DNA from: Epiperipatus broadwayi | Lineage: Eukaryota; Onychophora; Udeonychophora; Euonychophora; Peripatidae | Direction of reading: 5' to 3' | Length of the DNA stretch: 64,000 nt | Assembly (NCBI GenBank): GCA_028023455.1 | Contig: JAQFVV010000230.1 | Location: forward strand, 122,001 to 186,000 | Part shown: in pieces, positions 56,575-64,000 of the stretch | Numbering within the stretch: the stretch's first letter is position 1 | Layout of the letters: every line of letters starts with the position of its first letter | Notes under the pieces: model-generated | The model's database searches: none | What the model was told of the DNA's origin: nothing | The model's input: only the letters and a program-made list of their open reading frames with translations | Made by a program: the position numbers and the translations under genes

Positions 56575-57248
56575 ACTATGCGATAAAACAGGCAAAACTC
56601 TCTATATGTATTGCCACTCAGTACAAGCCAGAGTAATCAATGGATGCCAGAAGGCTTGTGCATAAAATCCCCATCTAGTGCCTACTCATCCAATATCCCC
56701 AGACTAGTTTCTGGCTTATGGCCTTTGTCAGTGAGGAACCTTGGATCTGAGAACATTGCATCTAGATTTTAGGATCTAATGCAACCCTCCAGCAGCCACC
56801 TTTTATCTCTACTTAACTCCAAAACTATGAGTCTTAAACTTAAAACACCATAATATTTTCAATCCAAGCTCATTAGCTTATATAGTCAGACCAGCTAATG
56901 AGCTTGGATTGAAAATATTATGGTGTTTTCAGTTTAAGACTCATAGTTTTGGAGTTAAGTAGAGATAAAAGGTGGCTGCTGGAGGGTTGCATTAGATCCT
57001 AAAATCTAGATGCAATGATCTCAGATTCAAGGTTCCTCACTGACAAAGACCATAAGCCAGAAACTAGTCTGGGGATATTGGATGAGTAGGCACTAGATGG
57101 GGATTTTATGCACAAGCCTTCTGGCATCCATTGATTACTCTGGCTTGCACTGAGTGGCAATGCATATAGAGTTTTGCCTGTTTTAATAACAGTTAAGAGC
57201 AAGCATAAGAAATGGTGATCATGTGATGTTTATTGACTATGCAATAAA
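56575..57248. repeat. FB near-perfect ~600-bp palindrome (copy 5) with 13-bp direct repeats
   Basis: The left arm (56588-56886) and right arm (56890-57190) mirror each other almost base for base. For example, CTCCAGCAGCCACCTTTTAT (56791) mirrors ATAAAAGGTGGCTGCTGGAG (56966). The axis is near 56888 (GCTTATATAGTCAGACCAGC). The right arm alone continues with AATAACAGTTAAGAGC..GGTGATCATGTGATGTTTATTG. Direct repeats ACTATGCGATAAA (56575-56587) and ACTATGCAATAAA (57236-57248) bound it. Confidence 0.9.
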
Positions 57249-57795
57249 CTGGGCTGGTTTTAATATCTGCAAGCATGGACAATGATGTAAGAAGTTTAGT
57301 AAATGAAGCCAAATCATCACAAAGATCTCATTAAAAAAATATAAATAATTATTATCTTGTCTACTGTTTCAAAAAAACGTTTATAAACACCTTTTTTATA
57401 ATATTTTTGAAACGCCGGCATAACTTAACTATGGTAGAGGTTTCAATAATTTAATATGTACTGTATTTATTGTTTTTGATGTGACCCTTGAATAATTTTT
57501 TTAATACAGCCCTAAATTGGATAGTCTTATTGTAAAACAAGACACTCTTCAATTTATATACAATACAAATTGATGTCTATTCCAAAATCTTCAAAACTTA
57601 GTAGGCCCTCTAAAGATGCTCAAGCCATTGTTTGATGAGTGTTTTTGAAATAATCTTTACAATATAAATAAGATCTAACCTTTTTCATATTATCCTCATT
57701 TGCATCAGATGGCTAATTCAACAAGGAGCGCTCTTGTAATTGTGGATTCAGATTCAGCTTGTTGAACAAATTATTAAATCAGCTATTGTCTATAT
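57249..57795. other. AT-rich DNA before the 57.8-kb candidate exon
   Basis: Possible intron. No upstream exon or repeat relation recognised. Confidence 0.4.
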
Positions 57796-57813
57796 TATTG
57801 CTTTCTTTTCCAG

Positions 57814-57943
57814 AATATTAAAAACAAATCTTGATGGTTTTCAGTTATGCATACTATGGCCACCAGGTGATGCTGCAGAACCACCAAGAAGCCTGCAAGT
57901 GATAAATTTCTATGCAAAAATAGCTGAAATCAATGGAAATTAA
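57814..57943 (+). CDS. Candidate terminal exon of an unrecognised gene
   Basis: A good acceptor (CTTTCTTTTCCAG ending at 57813) is followed by one split-codon base and 42 codons to TAA at 57941-57943. The peptide has an unbiased, protein-like composition, including ILWPPGDAAEPPRSLQVI and a C-terminal FYAKIAEINGN, which is unlike the low-complexity chance frames around it. It is clearly less AT-rich than its flanks, and AATAAA follows at 58042-58047, about 100 bp after the stop, as expected for a last exon. I do not recognise the protein. The frame is also open upstream of the acceptor to 57740, but that part looks like intron. It could instead be a conserved fragment of an unknown transposon gene. 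No upstream exon was identified. Confidence 0.5.
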
Positions 57944-58041
57944 AATGCCTAAGGCAAAACATGAAAAAAAATCACGAAAGTCTCTAAATCCCAGAGACTT
58001 TATGTTATACTGAGAGATTAGTCCATGTCTTATTTCCATAC

Positions 58042-58047
58042 AATAAA
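58042..58047 (+). terminator. AATAAA poly(A) signal after candidate exon
   Basis: Canonical AATAAA about 100 bp downstream of the stop codon of the 57.8-kb candidate exon. Such hexamers are frequent in AT-rich DNA, so the position is the only support. Confidence 0.35.
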
Positions 58048-59026
58048 ATTAATAGAATAACATTTCTATAAACTACTAATTTAATTGATTTGGTCATAAC
58101 ACTAGTATAATCATGATGTCACCCATAGTTTGTTTCCAGTCCCCCCCATGTACACTGTACATTACACATAATAGTTCATATTTTTTTTGTTAAACATTGA
58201 ACACCATATAATGGGCTATTTATTGAACTACAAGTATATAGTAATTTTCAACATGTGCATATACATAATACTGATACGTTATATATATATACATAATATG
58301 TATATATATATAAATTACGATTATAATATAACCAAAAAATAATAATGTAATTATTAATAATAAATTGGGGGAGCACATTTTTATCTATTTTATTGAGTTG
58401 TATTCACTCATTCACATTCACTCAAAAAATAAGAAAAAACTTTACTATATTTTTGTTTTTGAAATACAGTGAATAATGAAATGACCAACTTTCATTGCAA
58501 ATAATTATGGTCTGTGTGATTTTTTTTTTCAATAATTTTTTATTTTATCAAAATATAATGAGATTCTTGTTTTCTGAATACTGCATCTTTTTTAGTTATT
58601 TCTTTCTTTTTGAATCTTTATTGACTTTACAATAGTTTTTAAATTTTGAAAAACTTTTGGCATTTTGCTTAGACAATATTTTATTATGCAAAACACTGTA
58701 CATCAAATTCAGAAAGGGATAATAAAGGAAGAATAAAATGTATTTGCTTTCCTCATAAGCAGAAGAAACTTTATTAATAAACATGATCACATTTGGTACT
58801 CAAAGAGGGCAACATGGCTGCTGGCATATTGCAAAATTATCATATATTTTTTGTTTATATACAAATATTATAGCAATTTAGCCTCTATATATTATCAAGT
58901 GTTTAGAAGAGGTACCTCTTTTGAATTCTGGGAGCATTTATAATTTACTATTTTCATTGATTACTGTCTATTAACATTTGATGATAATTTTTCTAATATG
59001 AAAATATAACAAATATTTCCACATAT
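58048..59026. other. AT-rich non-coding, (TA)n at 58.28 kb
   Basis: ATATATATATACATAATATG and a mirrored TATATATATATAAATT make a weak palindrome near 58290. The minus frame 58596-58790 is biased. Confidence 0.45.
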
Positions 59027-59266
59027 TTAAATATATTGGTTAGTGTATAATTGAAGTAATGCATATTGATACAACATCATTTGTGGCTGCACTGTACTGT
59101 TTTTTAACTTATTACAAGCAGCAAGATGAAATCTATGCAGCATTTCAATATTCAAAGTTTCAATGTAATTATTAGATAAAAATCTGCCAAAATGTTTAAA
59201 TGGTCTCACGTTCTCAAGCTGATAAGCATCCAATCTATTAACTTGCTGAACTTTTTCTTTCAGCAT
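59027..59266 (-). pseudogene. Possible non-LTR polymerase fragment
   Basis: Minus frame contains NVRPFKHFGRFLSNNYIETL followed by HLAACNKLKN. This resembles the F-K-Y-L-G-x-x-L-S-N-x-G ... K-L-K-N segment after the YADD motif of non-LTR polymerases. The reading is tentative because only this block is preserved. Confidence 0.4.
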
Positions 59267-59575
59267 TGACTAATAAAGCACTCTAGTTTTTTGAATATAA
59301 ATTATTAAACCAGAGTCTATGTAGATTACATTTACAATGTTAAGAATATTCTCTCAATTATCCAATTAATCATCAGCACACCATAAATGCAAAACCAAGA
59401 AAATGAGAACTTTTGATTTTTGCTTTTATCATCTAAATTTAAAACTTTCTCATCACTGCTTTTTATTATCTCCTTCATAAAACTGCCTATAAATAAACTG
59501 GATCTTCTTAAAATGGAAAACAATGTTGAAGCCAGTATGCAATTTCGTTTAGCAACAGTTTATATTTCAAATATA
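59267..59575. other. AT-rich non-coding, nothing recognised
   Basis: Frames on both strands (59332-59523 minus, 59420-59719 plus) overlap without motifs; the second runs into the adjacent SINE. Confidence 0.4.
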
Positions 59576-59715
59576 CCTGCATGGTTTAGTGCACTGGTAG
59601 AGTGTCAGACTCTGAAGCATATGATCTTCAAATTGATTCCAGTTCTGGCATTTTGGGCATTTAAACTTTTTAGGAACTTCCAAGAATTAAAGCCATTCAA
59701 TTATTTATTTTTATT
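59576..59715 (+). mobile_element. S2 SINE, plus, well preserved
   Basis: GCATGGTTTAGTGCACTGGT, AGAGTGTCAGACTCTGAAGC, AAATTGATTCCAGTTCTGGC, then GAACTTCCAAGAATTAAAGC and a TTATTTATTTTTATTTTA tail. The head resembles a tRNA from A box to B box. Confidence 0.8.
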
Positions 59716-59754
59716 TTAAATATCTCAGATTTTTCATTATCAGCAACACCACTT

Positions 59755-60790
59755 TCATCATTTATTGTCAACCACTATCAATCCACTGCAGGATGAAGGT
59801 TTCTCCAATTTCAATCCATCTTCTTTGATCTCTAACCTCTTTTCTTTACATCACCCCTGCACACTTTCTTATTTCAGCCATCCATCTCACATGTGGTCTC
59901 TTTCTTGGTCTTTTACAGTCTGAACCCCATTTAAGATTTTAATTGTCCATCTATTATCATCTCTTCTATAAATATGCCAGCCCAACTTGACTTCAGTCTT
60001 TTAATTCTTTCAATGATGATGTCAATAACACACCTTTTTGTTCTCTTATCCATATGTTGTGTTTTTAATCTCTTCTTGTTACTCCTAACATGCATCTCTC
60101 CATACTTCTTTTAGTGGTTTGAAGTCTCTGTGTTGCTCTTCTATTAAGGGTTCAAGTCTCACATCCAGAAGTAAAAACCACTTTCATATCATCATGTAAA
60201 TGCTTTATTATAAGGATAACCTTTAGTGAGCATCCAGCTGATTTCAAATAGCATCATCTCTAATGAAATGACTCTAATGCCTTTGTCCAGCCTGATGCAA
60301 CGGATGGTTAAATCATATTATTTCTCATGATACTTTTCTTGGGTTTTTAAAGTAACTTCATGTTTCTTAATTCTCTGAAATCATTTTAAGTCTCTGGTAG
60401 TCATTTTTCTATGACTGGAAGCAATCTATTCAACAAAACCCACGAAAGTATTTCTGATGTAATGCGTACCAATGATAATGCAATCTTTTGCATTATTGAT
60501 ATTTTTATAAATTTTGCCAATGGTAGCATGTTTAGACTAAGTGGCACAAGATCCTGGGTTTATTGATATTGTAATTATGATGCATTACTTCAATTAATAT
60601 CTCAAAGAGTAATTTTTACAATAAAACAAACATTGTTTTGAATAATAAAAATATTATTGAAGTTAATTTCTATGATTTTTGAACATAGAATATTACCACC
60701 ACATATTAAAATCTCTCCAAGTATGCCATCAAGATCTGTGACCTTTTTAAAATTATGAGTTGTTTAACTTTATCAAGCTGGATGCTTTTT
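59755..60790 (-). pseudogene. Non-LTR retrotransposon N1, decayed polymerase and C-terminus
   Basis: Read on the minus strand: near 60745 KKVTDLDGILGEILICGGNI, the D-G-I-x-x-E-I-L block before the palm. Near 60470 comes LVRITSEILSWVLLNRLLPV then IEK-stop-LPE, the S-K-I-L-x-x-L-L-N-R-L block. From 60175 follow SMERCMLGVTRR, IIERIKRLKSSWAGIFI-like pieces, CKRPRKRPHVRW and RRWIEIGETFILQWIDSG, then the tail. The YADD segment between is missing or unreadable. It is the longest N1 copy here, and it shows that the separate 3' ends at 20.9, 26.4, 42.0, 42.4 and 49.1 kb belong to this polymerase. Confidence 0.75.
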
Positions 60791-60864
60791 CCAAATATGA
60801 ATCGGTAACATTATTAAATTTATGTTGAAATTCAAAGAATTGTATTGCTTTTAAATAGTTCACT

Positions 60865-60996
60865 ATCATTGTTAATCTTTTTCTCATGTGTCATAGCATC
60901 ATCCAGGAAGCGAACTCGCTAACCCGGGACAACTGCTTGTAAAACATCTGTCACTGACCTCTCGACCACCAATGCTTGACATCATTGTTAATCTTT
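60865..60996 (-). mobile_element. S1 SINE, minus, with 16-bp target duplication
   Basis: Body 60881-60980; reverse complement starts TCAAGCATTGGTGGTCGAGA and ends GATGCTATGACACATGAGAA. Perfect repeats ATCATTGTTAATCTTT lie at 60865-60880 and 60981-60996. Confidence 0.95.
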
Positions 60997-61039
60997 GACT
61001 TCATTATTACTGGAAATCTCTTTAACAACTGTTACAATA

Positions 61040-61620
61040 ACTATTTGATTTAGATAATTTTTTTATTTCATCCATACATTTCATATGTGATTTTTTCCTA
61101 TGTATTTTATATTTAATCTCCAAATTTAGTAGAAAAGAGAAATTAATGAATCACTTGTTCACTTCATCAAATTTTTATTTCATCCATTCAACTTATATAT
61201 GGTCCTTTATCTAGTTTTTTACATTTAATTTTCAGTCCACTGCAGGGTGAAAATCTCTCCAAATTTAGTAGAGGAAATAAACTTATGGATTACTAAAACT
61301 AGATTCTTTTTTATACTGCACTTTATTAATCCTTCTATCTTACTCATCCATCTCCTTATGATTTTTTATACATATTTTATCACTTCATGGGATGCAATTT
61401 AAGATTTTGTTTGTCTCTGTTGTCATACTTCTAGTTACAATCCATATCAATTCCATTTCCACATTTTAATTTTTTTAACGATACGGTTTCTTTTCCATGT
61501 ATTTTGTTTTTAACCTCTCCCCCCCTCCCATTTCAGCATACACTTTGGTCAGAGGTCCCCGCACTGCTTTTTTTTATATTAAGGATCAAGATTCAGATTC
61601 ATAAATAAGCACTGGTAAAG
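61040..61620 (-). pseudogene. Very decayed N1-like 3' ends, two pieces
   Basis: CAGTCCACTGCAGGGTGAAA (61233) and the repeated block AATCTCCAAATTTAGTAGA / ATCTCTCCAAATTTAGTAGA (61116 and 61251) mirror the N1 tail. The stretch 61330-61610 echoes the N1 C-terminus (CATCCATCTCCTTATG..ATTTTTTTAACG..AAGGATCAAGATTCAGATTC) without readable frames. Confidence 0.45.
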
Positions 61621-62313
61621 TGAATTTATTTTTAAATTTTTTTACAACACATAGGCATATTTCTTTTTGATATTAATTTATTACTACCAAAATCACTCCA
61701 TTCGAGTTGGATTCTATGATTAATCTCATTCATTTTCCACCTGTTCATTTTTTATTTATTATTAATCTTTATTTTTAAATGCTTTTATTTAACTTAAGAA
61801 CTTTTATTTATTTGGATGTAATTTTTAAATTGATTTTTAGCATATTTCTACTAAATGGATTTTTTTCAAATTTTGTACACATGTTCTGTTTCATTGACAA
61901 TGTTTCAGGGTTGTACATTCTAATAGTTTAGTCTTGCACAACAGATGGCGCTATACTTTTAAAAAAATTATTTAAATTTTAGTTTGGGTTGTTCATTTAA
62001 AAATTGCTTTTTTAATCTACTGCCTTTTTCAAAATAAAAATCATGTAACTGATTTTAAATAATTTTATTATATGAACCAAACACTAAAAAAATAAATACT
62101 ATTTGTTTTAATGATTTTGTTTAATTTGAGGACTAATGCACTAGAAAGAAAAAAAAAATTTTCTTTGGCCACAATTTTGGTTTTCATATGTAAAATTTAA
62201 ATAAAAGCACCAGACATCTGCAATTAATTAACTGCTTGATTTATTTAATTTGTGGGCACCCCATGCTTTTATTTAAAGTTATATATAACATCAAAATTGT
62301 GGTCATATATATG
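61621..62313. other. AT-rich non-coding, nothing recognised
   Basis: No gene recognised. Confidence 0.4.
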
Positions 62314-62883
62314 TATAGCTAATCTCTCTATAACATGGAATTCCTATAATACTGTTTCACTCTATTATGGTTCGAGAATTGAAAAAACTCTCCCTATAAG
62401 ACGCATTTGTGCAACAAGTTTTGACATTTAAGGACATTCCTGTATAACAAGTGAAAGTTTTTAAAAGCAAACAATCCCTATCAATATTTGTCATTGGAGC
62501 GTGTATGAAAATGCCCGTTTGATGGGGATTATTAGTGATGATAAAGAAAACATTATGCAATATTAATATGAAGTACTTTTGATCAATTATTGTTTTAATA
62601 AACATATTTTTCTTAATTATAAAATGCAAATAGTATTGTTTTTTTTTAACTTTTGGAACCTAAACCTGTTTTTGTAGTCAAGCGTTGTTAGCCGAGAGGT
62701 CATCGCAGTTGCCTTGCAAGCAAGTAGTTGTTTGCAGATGGATGTGGGTTCGCATCCCGGCTGATGCTATGACATATGAAAAAACCTGTTTTTGTACTAA
62801 TTCTTTGTTTCATGTGACACGAATTCGCATAACATGGCATTTTTTAGGAATCTGTTGATCGTGTTATATGGGAGTTAGCTATA
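62314..62883. mobile_element. Second Tigger/pogo-like element, interrupted by a SINE
   Basis: Left end TAGCTAATCTCTCTATAACA (62316) and the mirror of right end TAGCTAACTCCCATATAACA (ending 62881), flanked by TA on both sides. Inner similarity continues (GGAATTCC / AGATTCC and CATAACATGG). An S1 SINE (62677-62781) sits inside. The minus frame 62357-62629 carries no transposase motif. Confidence 0.65.
62662..62796 (+). mobile_element. S1 SINE with 15-bp target duplication, nested
   Basis: Body 62677-62781: AGCGTTGTTAGCCGAGAGGT, GTGGGTTCGCATCCCGG, GATGCTATGACATATG and A's. Perfect repeats AAACCTGTTTTTGTA lie at 62662-62676 and 62782-62796. It inserted into an existing Tigger-like element. Confidence 0.95.
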
Positions 62884-63447
62884 TATATTGCTTTTTAGTG
62901 CATTAGTCTTCAAATTAAATAAACTATTTTTAAAAAAATATTATATATATTACTTCCTTGTAAAAACAGCTATTAAACTTTAATCTTTTTTAATATTTAT
63001 GTTTAGTCTTACTACCTTGCTTTTATCTTCTAACTCTTACATTTGCTAAATTTTTGAGCCATTATTTTCTAAAACAGCCACATCATTTACTATAAAGTCT
63101 AGATGATTTACACAATCTCCATTTACTTTCATTCCACTAACTTCTTTTAACTATTATGATTCTACATGTTATAAAAGTTATTCTTAAATCATCGCGTAAT
63201 CAATATATGGTAATTGCTTTTGACAAATATATTCCAAGTTTTGCAATATTCTTGGTGTATATCTTGATATTACAAGCATCAATTAATGCCGAGAAGCTTT
63301 ATATGCATGTGCATGCATAAGTTAAATTGAAGTTGATAGATCTGTGAGACTAATAAGTAAAGGACAATTTGTTAAGTCTATTATTTTTGGTTAACTTATT
63401 GTATGATTATGACAGGTCATGATCAAGGAGATTAGAAAAAGGAGACA
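62884..63447. other. AT-rich non-coding, nothing recognised
   Basis: No gene or repeat relation found. Confidence 0.4.
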
Positions 63448-63487
63448 CTAAGCATCACCATAAAGTTTTGCATGATGACAAAGTCCA

Positions 63488-63682
63488 CTATTCATAGACT
63501 TGCTCATCACATTTCTGTAAAATATATCTCCAGTTTGACTCATGCAGAAACTTGTAGAGTATTGAAGTTTTTCCTTGATGATGTAACATACCATATGTGC
63601 TAAATGAAATACCATCACTGCTATGGATGTTGTCTTCACCTTGAAATACCAAAGTTACACCCTGTACAATTTCAGAGCCTAA
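63488..63682 (-). other. Weak candidate exon or gene relic, minus strand
   Basis: After AAACCTTTTAG (acceptor-like, plus about 63680-63690) the minus frame reads SEIVQGVTLVFQGEDNIHSS, DGISFSTYGMLHHQGKTSIL and YKFLHESNWRYILQKCDEQV, then stops. Composition is unbiased and there is one long frame to the stop. I do not recognise the protein, and the acceptor is only moderately pyrimidine-rich. Alternative: conserved part of an unknown element. Confidence 0.3.
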
Positions 63683-63778
63683 AAGGTTTATTAAGCATTT
63701 AGAACTATTCAATACAAATAGTATTTTGAAAGATAATAATAACCTCTTATTAGTAGTTAAGAATGCACCATATTTCAA

Positions 63779-64000
63779 AATGTATTTGTAATATCTGCAT
63801 TATTGTCATTTAATCAACCCTTGATATCCTCTGATATTTATTCTCAATGCAACTGTGAGAATGCAAATTAGTCCATTCTTCATAAAAAGAACAGATGCCT
63901 TTTGTGGCCATTTTTGTAAAAGCAATCACTGAAGATTAGCATTCATGTAGTTAAATGATATTTCATCTATCTTTTCCATCAGTTTGGATATAAATCCGTT
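63779..64000. other. AT-rich non-coding to window end
   Basis: Nothing recognised. Confidence 0.4.

Overview
This is a strongly AT-rich, intron- and repeat-dominated piece of an animal nuclear genome, most likely an invertebrate. The evidence is one unmistakable metazoan terminal exon (a HECW-type HECT ubiquitin ligase), spliceosomal-type acceptor sites, tRNA-derived SINEs, Penelope-like elements with GIY-YIG endonuclease, non-LTR retrotransposons, a hAT element, pogo/Tigger-like DNA elements, an LTR, MITE hairpins and microsatellites. I cannot place the species; the non-LTR C-terminal type is one I associate with arthropod genomes, but this is only an impression. No bacterial-style operon, rRNA, functional tRNA gene or CRISPR array is present. 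Most open reading frames of 60-100 codons here are chance or sit inside repeats.

Layout. 1-6.3 kb: tandem copies of a ~465 bp repeat (R1), a head-to-head copy of repeat FB, a SINE and unassigned AT-rich DNA. 7-11.6 kb: repeat R2 and a degenerate long-period tandem array, ending in an inverted 2+2 arrangement of R2 bounded by a perfect 13-bp direct repeat. 11.98-13.86 kb: a head-to-head pair of Penelope-like 3' ends (GIY-YIG side) bounded by an 11-bp direct repeat, then non-LTR and Penelope reverse-transcriptase remnants. 15.1-15.2 kb: last coding exon of a HECW/NEDD4-family E3 ligase on the + strand, followed by its 3' UTR. 16.7-28.9 kb: SINE, (TTA)n, a foldback element, non-LTR tails, a solo LTR, a decayed hAT with target duplication, and tandem duplications. 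30.7-32.4 kb: a Tigger/pogo-like element holding nested hairpins. 32.6-44 kb: R1, SINEs, a decayed YADD reverse transcriptase, MITEs, a minisatellite and non-LTR 3' ends in opposite orientation. 44.9-46 kb: an LTR-like, less AT-rich island. 46.8-57.2 kb: MITEs, two SINE families, Penelope tails, a 1.5-kb TIR element and two FB pairs with target duplications. 57.8 kb: a plausible terminal exon of an unrecognised gene. 59-64 kb: decayed non-LTR polymerase, SINEs and a second Tigger-like element.

The main unusual theme is that several unrelated repeat families (Penelope-like tails, R2, FB, the 19.2-kb foldback, probably R1) occur as head-to-head inverted pairs. Both outer ends are intact 3' tails, the 5' truncation at the junction varies, and the whole pair is flanked by an 11-16 bp direct repeat. 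The poly(A) tRNA-SINE in the same window instead inserts as ordinary single copies with 15-20 bp target duplications. A Penelope-type mobilisation machinery that produces inverted dimers is a testable explanation. Genes do not act together here: the two exons belong to separate, mostly out-of-window genes, and the rest is transposable-element sediment.
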